From positions 310,001 to 374,000 of the forward strand of contig JALIZF010001631.1 of assembly GCA_029948255.1 (NCBI GenBank): a DNA stretch of 64,000 bases, written 5' to 3'. Below the pieces are notes generated by a model, which was not told the origin of the DNA, did no database searches, and worked only from the letters and a program-made list of their open reading frames with translations. This document shows, piece by piece, positions 48,946 through 62,569 of the stretch. Numbering within the stretch: position 1 is the first letter of the stretch; every line of letters starts with the position of its first letter. Both the position numbers and the translations under genes were made by a program. This DNA is from Telmatactis stephensoni. Taxonomy: Eukaryota > Cnidaria > Anthozoa > Actiniaria > Isophelliidae.

Positions 48946-51149
48946 AATATTCAAACTATTTTGAGCGAGTGTACATAATATTCCCCTATTTATATGTCAA
49001 CAAAACTTCAAGAATTTTTTGGCAAAATTAGTTGCTACAAACAAACAAAACAGCTTTAAAAGTTTTTTTGGGGTCCCAGCCTTCCTTTAAAGCCGTCAGG
49101 ATACGTTTCGCACCCCTATTCTTTAGGCTTAAACGTAGGCTCGTATAGGCTGGGATATTTTAGACTACATTTCTGAAAGCTAAATATAAATGTAGTTTTC
49201 AAAATGTTCTCACTCCACCACACTCTCAAGATGATAATCAAAGCGTGCCTCAGATTTGTTTTTCATTAAAAAGCTATGACCCTAGCAACGCCTCTGTGAA
49301 ATGGATTGCCGATAAACTTTGAGAGAGGCTTGCGTCTAAACTAAAATAGATATCGGAAATCAGAGACACTTTTTTAGATTATCTAGAGCATGTGCTCGAG
49401 TGCTTTTCACAAGGATAACTTAGCCCCCTAATGACATTTGCTAGAATAGAAAACCTAATAACATAAAAGCATATTTGATAAATCATAAAATGTATACTTT
49501 CCTTAGAAAACAATGTAGAGCCTTACAAGAAGTTTAGATATAAATGGTAAGATATAGATGATAGGACTTTTTTGGGAATGTAAAGCCTACGGTTTGTTGA
49601 AGTCTATAGACACAGGGGTCGTATACCTTAAGGAATGGAAATATTACAAAGGAAGAATCAGATGAATGAATTTAGTGTAGTCGTTAGTTGCTACCATGAC
49701 AAACTGTGGTCGATTCCTCCAAGCACTGAACTATGAATGGTAATTAAACCAAAATTATATTTTACTAGTACACACATATTAAACGATTTATAATATCAAA
49801 TGTTAACTTTTAATGAGTTTTTTTTTTCACCTATAACGAATTGTTATACTGCTTATTTCATGATAGTTATACTTATTCTGACCAACAGTGTGGTCAGAAA
49901 TATACTTTGTAGAAAAATCATTTTACTTCTTAAGGCTAGCAGTAATTGCACCGTTTCAATAATCTAGTATATGTATCATCTACGTTTAAATTGGTTAAAT
50001 GGGTCAATTATTTTCCTCAATCTTAATTATAATATTGATCTACCACTGAACTTCTATTAAAATGTTTGATAGTATGGGCATAAATATTACGGTTTTACTG
50101 TATCAACTTAAAAATTTGTAAGATTCTTTTTTACTGTTGTACAAAGACTTTGAGTAGAATTGGATTCCATTGTGAACCACGTGACTTGGTCAGACCACTC
50201 ACACGGTCGGCTTTGTAGCCAATGAGTTGCTGTTGTTTGGAAAGAAGGAAAGACATTGAGCAAAGAAACAACAGAAACTAAAAATGCAAAAAAGGGAAAA
50301 AATCCCTAGGGCAACAGAGCGTGAAACAGTGAATGAATGAACAAAAAATGGGAAACCTAAACATGCACTTGTGGGAGCCTTCATTGTAGTTATGCATTTT
50401 ATCACATACTTGAGTGCATAACAATGTTACTGACTAGTAATTTGCAGTGAGTGGAGCTATTACTGTACACAGTGCATCTAAGTTTCTTGGTGTAGGTGTT
50501 AAGACTTTTTAATTTTCTTTTTTGACTCATCCTGGTGTTTTTGTCATTTTGACACACACACTAGCATGAAGGCATTTGATGAAATTTTAAAACAAAACAC
50601 GTCAAGCAGAACATAAAAGTCAAATAAATTACTGAAAACTAAATGGAATGAATATTACCATCACATATCGGCTTAATAACGTTATAGTTAGTTGTTAGAA
50701 TTAACAATTTAATAGTTGATGTAAAAATTTAACCAAACTTATTTCACAATTTAAGAGTACGAAAAAGATTAACAACAACAACTACAATTTAAAGTTCTCA
50801 TTGGGATCTTAGCATTTTTGTAGTTCTGTAAAAATAATTCTCTTTTTCAATCTCCCTCTTTTTTCTTCCATTCTTGCATTAGATATTCATTTCCCATTCC
50901 TTTTCCTTCATCCTGGACACACTTCTCGGCTCTTTCTTCCCTTCCAATTTTGTGTTTGCTTTGAAATATCAACTTTTCTCATTCAACCTTTTGTAAGGAT
51001 TCTAAAAAAGGGTGTTGATGAGTTGTTAGTGTGTATGAATTGTAAATGCCAATAGGTTAATAGATTAGCCAAACAGGTGGTTAGATGTAAAGACAAAAAG
51101 ACAAGTTAGCATTTAACCAAGCACTGTCTTTACATGTCACACCATGTTA
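48946..51149. other. Intergenic / RALBP1 3' flank
   Basis: AT-rich, no protein gene seen. The 3' UTR of the minus-strand RALBP1 should lie in the right part; I cannot fix the cleavage site. Confidence 0.5.
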
Positions 51150-54100
51150 TTACCTTTCTGATTTCTCTTGCTCTAATTTCTGTTCAGCTTCGAGTTTCTT
51201 GTGTTCTAGTATTCTAATTTGAACTTTAAGTTCTGCACAAGCTTCCCTTTGTTCATGAATTTCTTGAGAAAGTTGCATGTTCTTTTTCTATTGACAGCAA
51301 ACAATTCAAACATTACTTACAATAAAGACAGAAATTAAAGATTGTGCTACATGCATGCTGGATCTTGTACACAATTCGCACATGTTCAATAGTCCAGTTT
51401 TCAATTTACTAGAGACTGTTGAGTTTCCTTTATACAGTGTTAGCCTTGAGTAAAGGTAAATTATTCAAAAATACCAGTGAGAGAAATGCAGAAATTGTTG
51501 ATAAAGAACAACACAACAATTGAGTTTACTCCCATGGGTCTTTCTTGAAAAGGAGGCTAAGGCTGCATAAGTGCACCTTTTGTCAGGAAGCTCAGTGGTC
51601 TCTAGTAATCAGAAACTGGACTTTTAAGAGATCAAAGAAATGGATATTCTCTTAAAAAATATATAAATAATAATAATAATAATAATAATAAAATACATGC
51701 AACAAGCAAAACCATTGCTGTGTAGCAACATTTCTTGTTATCAAAATTCATTATGACTTCAGTCATTGTCAGTACAGTACAACAACTGCCAATTCCCATG
51801 AAGCAACTTTTCCTAAATGAAATATGAGGCAAATGTGGCCTGATATTGCTGTGTTGTTACACTTTTATTCAGCTTTTGATGTCATGATACTTTCACCTTT
51901 TCCCTAGATCTCAATATTGTAGTTTTACTGTGCATAAAATGCAAATCAATCATCATTGCCTCTCGAAAAATGCACATTTTACATCAACTGATTCCCATCC
52001 TAAAAAGTTTCTTTAGATTTTTAGAATAGTTAGTAGTTTGCCTCTACCTCTAGTTCTTCATTTTGTTTGATGAGATCTTGCATGATACTCTCTAGTTCTG
52101 TTTCATCCACTTCCTGTATTCTTGTTAAGGACTAAAACAATTACAGTATCATTCAACTCCAAAATTTCTAAGGATACAGTAACATGTTGCCTCAACAATT
52201 GAGAGAGGAGGGGATTTACCATGAAAGTGACACCTTTTCCTTTTTGAATACAAAGCCCAGAGGCAGGGCCATACATGGCTTAGTAAATGTTCACAGATTT
52301 TTTGAAGTCATCTTTCAGAGAGGATACCTCAAGAAGGAATGTAATAATAAAACTCCATTAACTGTTTTGTTTGTAGGTTGTTATAGTTCATCTTTGACAT
52401 CACTGGAGCAACACCAAGACACTAGTCAGACTGATAATTGACATCAAACAAATTATTTGAGTTTAATACAAAAATAACGTTTTTAATTGATTGAACATTG
52501 ATTCTTGTTGCATCCTCAATCATTCCAGCCTGTCATTGTCTTGGTGTAACTTGTAATATTAGATGTGAATGCTGGTACAGTAACCACACTGTAAACCCTG
52601 AAGATGGGCAAGCAGCCAGAAAGCTAGGTTAAAATTAATAACTTTTAGAAGAATGGTTGATGAACTAGAGATAAACCTGTCCTACAAATATAGGGAATGC
52701 TGTCAGGATACAGTTTCACTCCCAGAAGAGTCAGATGCTGTGTCAGTCAAAGCTTGTTCAGATTCTTGTTGTTGTAAAATTGCAGCTATTTCCTCCTAAT
52801 AACAATAATTATATTGATGTACGTCAATCAAGTATGGGGATTAATAAAGATAATTTATTAAAATCATTTTTTATCATGAATGGAATTGTCAGTTGGAAAG
52901 AAGTTAAAAATAAATGTATGTTTCATCAATTTATTGTGTGATCAGCTAGTTCAAGATGGCATTTGAACCTGTGACTTTCCGAGTACCAGTTAGCATGGGT
53001 TCAAACCCCATCTTGTGCTCAGAATTTTTTTTTCAAGTTTATATACATTTTTTATCAAATTATTCTTAAATGGCTGCCACAAAATGGCTTTATGGGAAAT
53101 TTATGGGGAAAACTTCAGGAGTGCATAAGCATTGTAAACTTTCATGTAAAATCACAGAAATTGAAATTAAATGATATGCCCTTCCAGAAACACCAAAAAC
53201 TTTGTAAGGCTGTTCAATAATTAATCAACAAGCTGGCTAGGTAAGTACCACATAAATGTTTTTGAAAACTCTCTGTTCCTTTAATAAAACCTTGATGAAA
53301 GACGTTTTGTACCTGAAGCCTCTTTATTTCATTCCTCTCATCAGCAATACGCTGTCGCAGTGCATCACCAATTAATGTCAACTCCTTGTAGTAAAACAAC
53401 AACACAACAATAAATATTTACCCTTATACATACACAACAATAAACCCTAGCATACACAACAATAAACCCTTATACATGTACATAAGGACATGTATTATCA
53501 GATTGTTTTAGAGTGTAAACTGGTGAAACAATCTGCTTGTTGAAATAGCCAAAATAAAGTAAAGTAAAGTAAAGTAAAGCAACCATATTTAACGTCGATA
53601 ACTTGTGACAGTAATTCAACTGATAAAGTTGAGGTCGACGATGCACTCATTTTACTCCCCTCTCTCCATCAGTGCTCCGTTTTAAGGGTATTAAAAGCCA
53701 CTTAAAGCTACACTGCTGTGTATGATTATTAGTGTGATACAATGAATGAAACTTTACCTCATTCTCCATAATCAGTTCAGCTTCAGAAGCTTCTAACAAT
53801 TTGATGTGTTCTACAAGGAGCAATAAAAAGTTGAACATTAATCAAATAGAAAGGCCATTTTCGTGATGGAATCTACCCATTCCCCAATGCTTTGCAATTT
53901 CTTTTTCTTATTCAAATTTGTATCACTCATAAGAAGAGCGCAGTACGACATTTTGTACTAAATAAAGTATTTTAACAGCAAAGACAGCAAACCTGAATCT
54001 GGTAGTAAGATGTATAAAATGCAATAGTCTGCAAGTGGCCAATAAATATTGACACTTCTTTTAATTAAGTTTTCAAAAAGTGAAAAGACGTCATTCTGTT

Positions 54101-57100
54101 CATGTTCACCATATAGAACTGTCAATGGTGCATCATTAATGGCATTTATTAAAAATAATAAAATATAATCAATCTACCTTCCTCATCGGTTTCTTTTTTA
54201 TTGCTTTTATCCTTTTTATGCTTAGCTTGTGCTGATTTCTTGGCTACCCGCAGCTGCACATGAATCAAGTAAGAAAGTTCAACGTATACCAAGGATGCTA
54301 GTTTGTTGTGTACAACTTAAACACTGGAACTTCTGAACAAACTTCAGAAGCCACTTGATAAAAGTTCTGTGTAACACACTGTAATGTTAATTATCCCTAC
54401 ATGTACCTTTCTCTTTAATTGTGTAACCTTTCGTTGAACTTCCCACAATAACTCATCTTGTCCTTCAGCCTTGAATTATTTCAAAGAAAATTAACATCAA
54501 ATAGCAATGCCAAAAGGATATTAACCATTGTAAGGGTAACAAGGTAGTCCCAGCTGCTACCAAGAAGCATAAATAATAAAACACAGTGATAATACTGATA
54601 TTACTTGAGTCTAATTTATTGTTTTAGTATCCTCCACCCAACTGTAGGTCAAAGGCTAAATAAGAAAGCATCTGCAAAATTCGCGATTCAGCCGCCATTC
54701 ATTTTCTTTCAAAACCAGTGCTTTTCTCAACCATGGGGCTATAATGAATAGCCCCCTAGTAGAATAGCCAATCAGAATGCAGGATTTGTGACAGACCACA
54801 AGTTGGTGGATATGAAAATGTAATGGCCCTATATTATATTCTTACTATGTGGATAGTGTGATTGGACAAATATTATGTATCTTCAAATGTTTACTCAAAG
54901 ATGAGGCTACACTATTAAGTGCTATTTGGGACTGGGTAATCTTTGAGTTATGTGCTTCAAGTCATGTGCTTAGAGAACATTTTACGTGCTAGACTACACC
55001 CATTTCTTTCTTTGCCACACCCAGTGTGTAACTCAATGTCATCAAGAAAGGTAGGTGACTTCAAGTTACCCAATGAGTGCATAACTCAAACTAAAACGTA
55101 TCGTCTTTAATCTTCAAATTACGTAAATATGACATTATGCTTACGTCTTTTCATTTGGATAAAAGATAGTTTAATTCTATTTTTCTGTTGTTTAATTACT
55201 GCCTTTTTGCATGTTTTTAGTGTTTGTACTCTAATAATCAAGTTACTCATATTTGTGAAAAAATCACAGCAAATTCACCCAAAAATAAAAGGAAATAACC
55301 AAAACAGAGAACAGTAGCTAGGATAGTACTGTTTGTTTCGACTTTTAGTTCTTTTGTCTGATATTTTATACTTATATTGTGTAGTTCCAAAAAATATTCA
55401 TACCCCCATCAAGGAGGGAATTTGTAAATGGATCCCCCTACCCTCCAGAACTTCCATTTTTCTTCCATACAAATTCTGTAATTTTGTTTTTCTGACCCCC
55501 TCCCTCCCCTCCAGAATTTCCAATTCCCTCCACGGTGGGGTATGGATATTTTCTGGAACTTCACATTTGTTATCTAATCAGTGGCGGATCCAGGGGTAGT
55601 GCGTTGGGTGCGGGCGCACCCCCCCTTTTGGACGACTATGAAAGCTTTTTTCATACATAAACTTTTTTTTCTATTGTTGGGCGGGAAGTCTTTGGTTATA
55701 TTTGTATTGGGAAAAACGGCACCTCCACGTGCGCCTGCTACTTTGAGACCGGGAAGCCTGTGGTGGCGGGAAAAATGGCGTGGCCGTGTTTGCAAGTTTG
55801 GCAGAGTTTGGAATCACATGCATCTGATCACCATCGAGAGCGAACATGAAGCGAACAACGATTGATTCGTTTTTTAAGAGGTAAAATCAACCCGAATTAT
55901 GTATTATGAATTATGTATAAAGCTATCAGATGATATAATAAATGTACATAAATATATCAGACGATGTAATAGGGATTTTTTATCATCCAGTGATGGAATC
56001 TTCTCTCGGACTTTTTAGCGAAGCTCACGAGTAAACATACCGTAAGCTATTCACCGCCACAAAACGATAAATTCGGATCTCCTAAGCAGCGACAATGTAA
56101 TTTTGTTGCTAAATTTGATAGATTTAGTATACATTTTTGAGCTAAAGTAGTCTGCTTTTACATGAGTAAATTTTTTATTCGCCCAAACTCCAGTTCTCGA
56201 CATATTTTTTGTCACTTCTAAAAGTTTAAAGAAACTCTTAATGTTAGAAATTGGTTTAATTTGAGAAAATGTTCAAAAATTGTACAAAATGCCGTACATG
56301 CCCAAAAACATTCGCGCGAAATCCTAAGTGTGATATCTCTAAGGATACCCTGATAACCGCGATTTTTTTTCGCTTTTTAGATTAAGTTAATAAATATCTT
56401 TTACTGTACTGGCGAAGTATGGAAAATATCTTAACGTTAGAACATTTATCTGCGAACGTCATTAAGTTGTAACAACGTAATTGTCAATTTGCATGCGATC
56501 AAGTTGTGCATAATTTACTTCTTTGGTCTAAATATAGCGCAGTCGGCAATACATTATCCGATTTTCATAGCTGCCTATACTGATCATTTTGGCTATCAAT
56601 TTAAACGCACCCCCCCCCCCCCCTTGAAAATCACTGGATCTGCCCCTGCTAATCTAGATACTTCATTTTATAAGCTTTACATATTATCCAAATTCTGATT
56701 GAATTCAGTTTTTGCTGTCCAGATAATAAATATGAAAAATCTACATAAACATCTTATTTACATAACTCAAAGATTGAAGTCTGACGATATCAGTTAGTTC
56801 GTGTTATGCACTCATCGCATAACTCGAAGTCACTAACCTTTCTTAATAACATCAAGTTATGTGCTGGGTGTGGCACAGGAAATAATGGGTGTGGCCTAGT
56901 GCATAACTCAGAAAGCACGTAACTCGCACATAACTTAAAGTGCTTAACGTAAAGATTACCCACCCTTGTGCTATTTGGGGTTCCAAGATTAAAACAGAAG
57001 TACATATTATTAAGTGAATAATTGTGCTTACATCATCATCATTTGTAGTACAGTTGAGTTTTTCATGAAGTTCAGCAAGCAATGCTTCTTGTTTTGCAAG

Positions 57101-60100
57101 GGCAGCAGCTATGGCACTGAAATACAATTATTATGACAGATCTGATTTATTCCTGGTTTCCAAAGATAAAGGCAACATTTGATAATAAACATGCCATACT
57201 CAGGACTGCTCGGGAGATCAGCCTCATCTTCTTCAACTCTAAAAGTGAGTGGACCAGTGTACCTAATGATATTGATTAAATACCATGCACTTATTAGATA
57301 TATTCTTGTGTGTTACGGGCTGATATTTTATGAGTCATGTATGTATTTTGCAGAGCCTTTAGGCGAGGCAAAATGCAAGCGATGAGTAAAATGTCAGCCC
57401 GTAATAGACAAGAAATAAAGGATTTATTTAATTTAATCTAATAAAGAATTTAATATACAATTGCTTTTTCACTGTGTTTTTATTATCAAAACAGCCCTTT
57501 TTCCAAACCAGCGCGTGGTTAACTGTCAAACCGGTTTGAAGCCTTGATGTCATACAGGGCCAAATACACAAACTGGATTTCTAGAGGGTATTACCATACC
57601 ATATTGGCCTTCAAATGATACCTTATTTGGTAAATTTACGTCACAATTGTATAATAAATAGTATGTAAGATTGGGTCATGTCAGGGGTCAGAGTTGTTGC
57701 CATGACACCCTTATTGCCAGAAGACAATACAGAGATTAGTAGCCTCAGGAATACCAAAATTAGTTATCAAGTGGATGTGAGACATTTCTTTGGGATTTCG
57801 TGAGAGTGGCTGCTAAGGGGATGGTACATGTATAAAAGACCTTTACAAAAGAATAAGCCTTACATGTTGAGCTGCGTGTCTGGAAATAATTCGTTGATGT
57901 TGGTGAAAAATATGAATAAAACACCATGGTTAATATTCATTGTAGGACTTAACACTATGCTGATGTTCTGAATGCTCATCTTGTTTTCTGATCCCTAAAG
58001 AAAACGAAGTAATCAATTATTACACCAGCTTGTCAAAAAGTGAACATCACCAGCTACGTTGAGGTTTTCACCAGCTGAAAGTCACTGGGTACAAGGTTTC
58101 TCGATAAAATTTTTTTTCAATATTTGGAGGACAAAATATTATTATAATATTTTTCTCTTACTACTAAAGTTAGAGTTTTTACATTTTCAAATGCTTGCTT
58201 ACTTAGTGTCCAGACCCCCCACGGTAATACCAATGCTCTCTAATAAAAGTTTGCACACTCTAATGTGCGTGGGAAATGCGCTGTAGCAAGGGTTCAGAAC
58301 TACCTTAAAAGGATAATTCAGTGTTTGACTTATTTTTGGCCCTCTTCAATAATTTGTGAGTTGAAGAGAAAAGCTTGGCTACTGTATCATCAAGATATAA
58401 TTAGTGCTTTAAGTCCATCATGTGTTCACAGTACATACCCTACTAATAACATGTCCCATATGTGTAAATACCCAGGACAATAGAGTCCTGTTTTCAGATG
58501 GCAAGTCTTGTAATAGTTGCTTAGCACGGTCTACTTGTTCTTTCTTATCCTGCATCCCTGGGTATACAACATACAAATGAAATTTAGTGGATTGAGATAC
58601 TTAAACATGTCTAGACATATCCCTTACCAATGAGTTCATTAAATTTTGGTATGAGACTTGGTGTAAGTATGTTGTCAGGCAGTTCTCTCAAATAGCTCTT
58701 TATTACACTAGCTACAACTTCTGGTTCATAGTCTTTGAGTTCAACAGGTTTCCCTAGACCAGGCATAAAGCAGTTATTAATTAGTACAACAACTAGCGAA
58801 CTGATCATGAAAAACTACAATGTATATACAAAGCAGTAGTATAATAATGGGATACAAGAACATTTTGTAGGTATTCAATAAAGATTATTAAGTATCATCA
58901 CAATTAAAACATGTGTTATATTGATTTTAAAATGACCTTTGTTTAAGCTTGTGTGACATTGTTATGGTAACCCTACATGTGATTGTTTTCCTATCAAACA
59001 ATTCTGACAGGCTTTTAATGTGGTTGATTGCTGCTTAATTGACTGTTCTGGCAGTCACTTGATTGCCTTTGCTCTAGCTGGCAAGGCTGACTTCTTCATC
59101 AAAAATGCCTATAACCAGACACAGAGAGAGTCCTTCCCTTTGCTAGCTACCAGTGACCATTTTATGTAGTCCATACTGTACATGTATCATTGATTTCCCC
59201 AATACAATACATGTATATATATATGAATTAAAGTGATGCAGAGAATATACCCAATGGATAAATTCTTATCTATCTTGTTAATGAATGGATAGGGAATATC
59301 TAGTATGAATACTTTTATAATTAACATCTAATTATTTTACCTTCATTATAAAGCTCTTTTAAGTTATCAACTTTTAATTTTGACCCTGACACTCGATATA
59401 TTCCCTCAACTGACAAACCTGAAGAAATAAACCAAATAATCATAATTAATCTTTTTTTGTGTTACCATCTTAGCTGACCTTGAAATATAAGTGTCCTACT
59501 TGAGATTGCTATTGGTCAGCATTCTACCCATTATTCCTGTCATTTATTAAAGTTTATACAACATGTACATGTATTTACAGCACAAATTAAATTAACAACC
59601 TTGACAAAATTAGGCATATATGCCTAATTTTGTCAAGGTTGTTAATTTAATTTGTGCTGTAAATACATGTACATGTTGTATAAACTTTAATAAATGACAG
59701 GAATAATGGGTAGAGAGAGGCTCGAGGAAGAGATAGGCAAGGTACAGAAATGTTCAACACCACATTATATGTACCGGTAGTTAACTATAAGTGCAAACTA
59801 TCAATACCATTCTCCTCAATGTAAACAATTCCTTCTCTCAAAACTTTTGGGAGCTCAACACCATCTGGGAATTTGCTCTGCTTAACAGCTTGTGGTAATG
59901 AGACACCAAATATTGGGTTTTCTGAGAAAAGAATCAACTGTGGATTAGAATTACTGTTAGGATATACACCTCTAGTAATGTTTGAAAGCCTTAGAACCAT
60001 AAGAATGCTTTTGGACTAATCTCTAAATTTCAAAGAAATTATTAAAATTGTTTATATTCTAACTATCAAATGAATATAAATTATTTTCGAACTAAATTAC

Positions 60101-61973
60101 ATTCATGACACTGAGACAGATTAGGAATTGGCATCTCTTTATTTGGTATGCTTACGCGATAATAATACAAGAAGCCAAATTAAGATAGAAGTGTAATTTC
60201 AAGGGACCTTACGAATTTATTTTATTTTCACAAAATTTTTTGTGTTGCATAAGTCTAATAGAGATACTTTCGATGGCTTTCTTCCACTGTCACACACTTA
60301 TATATCTCACGTCCCAATCCCCTGTGTCCCCTGGGTATACTCTTACACAAGCACACGTGCATTCATTCCATTGATGACTTTCAAAGATGGCAGCCTAGTA
60401 CATGAGAACGAGGCCACAAAGGCCTTGTTACCAGGAAATAAGCATGGCGACACTTCTATTGCAATCAAAGATGATGTATTCCTCTTCCTTTTGAAATACC
60501 TATTTTCTATGCATTTTTCAGGATACTTTTAGACTCATTTGATGCCATGATTTTAGAGGCCTTTCTGGCCTCGTTCGCATGAACAATGAGTGCGCCATTT
60601 TTGAAAGTCATCTATATCGTTAGAAAATACATTTTAATTTAGACCTGAAGCCATAACTTCCAAAAAATAAAATAATAATTTTTAATTAAAAAAAAAAAAA
60701 AGATTTAAAAGACATTTAAGCCTTGAAAATGTGAAAATTGCAGCCAGGATTCATGGTATTTTTTAATCTTGCTGGTTGACTTTAACTCAGTTTTTCTAAA
60801 GTACAGACATTTTGGTCCAAATATCTCTGACCTTCTAGCATACATCAAAGAAGGTCTGAGATTGAACAGAAAAGTCTGTACATTAGAAAAGCTTAAAGTT
60901 AGTGTCAACCAGTGAGATTAAACATTATATTCAAGGCTTCTCCACGTACTCAGTTACAAATGTAAGTAGGGTGGGGTACTACTGTCACCTGTTGCTCACC
61001 TCAAACTACAAGTCATTGTTAACACTCAAGTCCTATAACACTTAAAACTCTCCTAAAAATCTATCTTGAAAAATAGAGTTTAAAATACAAGACGACGATT
61101 CTTTCAGTGAAAATCCCATCAACATTACTTTCAATAATGATAATTATTGTACATTCTTCCAAAAAAGTTTAAAATATACTCACTTGGAGGATGAGTTGGT
61201 GATTGTGTCTCATTTTTCTTTTTGGACTTCTTTTCCTTGTCTTTTTCTTTCTCCTTCTCTTTCTTTTTCTGGGTCTTCTTTGCTTTGATCCTAGGCAGCA
61301 CCAGCGACCTAGACTTCTCTCTTTTTACCTTTTTTCCTTTATGCCTGTCAAAACAAAGACGAAAGGTTTCATGAATTACAACAGGATTTGGCTAATGAAC
61401 TAATGTACAAAAAAATAAGAAACGTTTTTAGAATTTCAAAATAAAAGACCTGTTGAAATGCGAGACATGAAGAAATAATTCAGGGAAGCACTGAAGTTGA
61501 CGAGGGGCATGTTCTTGGCCCTCCATTGTTACCGATCCACGCACTCTTGTTTGACAGCGATCAACGTCAACGAGAATTAAATCGAAGCCTTTGTTTGTCA
61601 TAGAGTTCACTTGTGGGAAATGCAACGGGGACAGCTGGGTCTACATAAATGGTAGTAGTGAAGCTAATGAATACATTAATACTGAATAAAATGATAAATA
61701 AATTGATCACCTACACGAGGAAGTGTCACGTATTTCGTCCAGATCACCTGCCGACACTATCAATTGCTGCATCGGCCTGAGTATAGTTAATATGTACTCG
61801 CAGTATTTTTGTTGAATATCAAGCATAAATAATCGAGTATCTTACTTGGTTTCTTCTTGTTCTTCTATGAAGCCATCGCTATCATCATCAGAGTGAAACG
61901 CTACATAACCTTTCTCTTTGTCCTTGTCTTTCTTTTTACTTTCCTTCCGGTCATCCTCCTCGCGTTCTGCCAT
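51150..61973 (-). CDS. RALBP1: RalA-binding protein 1 (RhoGAP domain, Ral-binding coiled coil)
   Basis: Sixteen exons on the minus strand: 61973-61846, 61344-61184, 59921-59808, 59418-59341, 58753-58628, 58557-58439, 57994-57864, 57238-57200, 57116-57032, 54469-54407, 54253-54178, 53810-53758, 53384-53313, 52795-52712, 52131-52048, 51287-51150. Phases agree and give 516 aa (human is about 655). The N-terminus is acidic then Lys-rich (KGYVAFHSDDDSD resembles the vertebrate EGYAAF motif). The RhoGAP domain spans roughly 97-286, with the arginine finger in GIYRVSG (R143) and NIFGV/YLRELP-type motifs. The C-terminal third is coiled coil matching the Ral-binding region (ADERNEIKRLQ, IHEQREACAELKVQIR). 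Family role: effector of RalA/B and GAP for Rac/Cdc42, acting at membranes in endocytosis and mitosis. The last exon ends at TAA 51152-51150; a donor-like AG|GTAA overlaps it, so a longer C-terminus is possible. Confidence 0.92.
54928..56967. mobile_element. Inverted-repeat element with 9-bp duplication in RALBP1 intron 9
   Basis: Arms 54928-55092 and about 56795-56967 are diverged reverse complements rich in GAGTTATGTGC-type repeats. GTGCTATTT is duplicated at 54919-54927 and 56968-56976. It hosts the insertion 55579-56648. No transposase. The 9-bp duplication suggests Mutator-like. Confidence 0.75.
55579..56648. mobile_element. hAT-like non-autonomous element, 5-bp target duplication (nested)
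   Basis: Ends CAGTGGCGGATCCAGGGG and, inverted, CAGGGGCAGATCCAGTGA. CTAAT flanks both sides (55574-55578 and 56649-56653). The 94-codon frame at its left end overlaps the terminal repeat and is not credible as a gene. Confidence 0.83.
59523..59714. repeat. 192-bp perfect palindrome
   Basis: Two 96-base arms, exact reverse complements with no spacer, centred between 59618 and 59619 (GGCATATATGCC). It lies in RALBP1 intron 3, between two RhoGAP exons. Confidence 0.97.
60720..60937. mobile_element. Imperfect fold-back element in RALBP1 intron 2
   Basis: Outer ends GCCTTGAA and TTCAAGGC pair, as do TTCTAAAGTACAGAC and GTCTGTACATTAGAA. MITE-like, class unknown. Confidence 0.65.
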
Positions 61974-62569
61974 ATCATCCAATAAAGCAACAGTTTGCGG
62001 TTAAAATCTAAACGTCCATTCTTTCATGGACTCTTTAGATACAAGAGGATTTAAGAAGTGTCCCATTTAAAGGAAGAGAAATCAGGATAAATGATAGAAA
62101 CAATATAGACACTCCCAAACCTTCTTTTTTACCACTGGTCCGCCATCTTGGATTGGAACATCAAGTCGAGGTTCTAGTCTCCATTCCACTTTTGGCAACA
62201 AGTTCCTCAGGAGGACCATACTAGACATCAAGAACAAACTTTTTTTTTACTTTTCTAGGGAACAAAAATAAATTTTCGTTTAATTAGTGGATAACTGTTT
62301 CACATGTGTCGCTTTTGTAATCTGCACGTCATCAGGTGAATGCAGATGTAGATTTAAAGACGGAGTTCGACGTAGTTTGGGTTTCCTGTCTCAAGCCCGT
62401 AAAGTCGGCTGATGTTACCATAGCAACATATTTGTATTTTATCTCATGGACGCTCATCATTTTTATCTGCAGTAGTTTTCTGTTGTTGTGATCTAAAACT
62501 TGTATACCCTTAGTTTGTGGATTGCTTTTTTATTGCTTGGGTTAACTAGTATTTTTGGGAAGCCCAAAA
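61974..62569. promoter_or_regulatory. Putative bidirectional promoter between RALBP1 and CFAP96
   Basis: Only 596 bases separate two divergent start codons (61973 minus, 62570 plus), so both promoters must overlap or adjoin here. I see no TATA box I would defend. A short CCGCCATCTTGGATTGGAAC stretch near 62140-62160 (on the plus strand as GTCCGCCATCTTGG) contains a YY1-like CCGCCATCTT motif, common at animal housekeeping starts. Confidence 0.5.

Noticed and set aside
52940..53025. tRNA-like text (GGGTTCAAACCCC)
   Set aside because: A B-box-like match without a matching A-box or foldable arms.
55581..55865. 94-codon frame starting MADPG
   Set aside because: The start lies in the terminal repeat of a hAT-like element; such frames recur with each copy.
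61428..61625. 65-codon minus-strand frame in RALBP1 intron 1, with acceptor-like and donor-like edges
   Set aside because: Exons 1 and 2 already join in phase without it and it has no match to the family that I can see. An alternative exon cannot be excluded.
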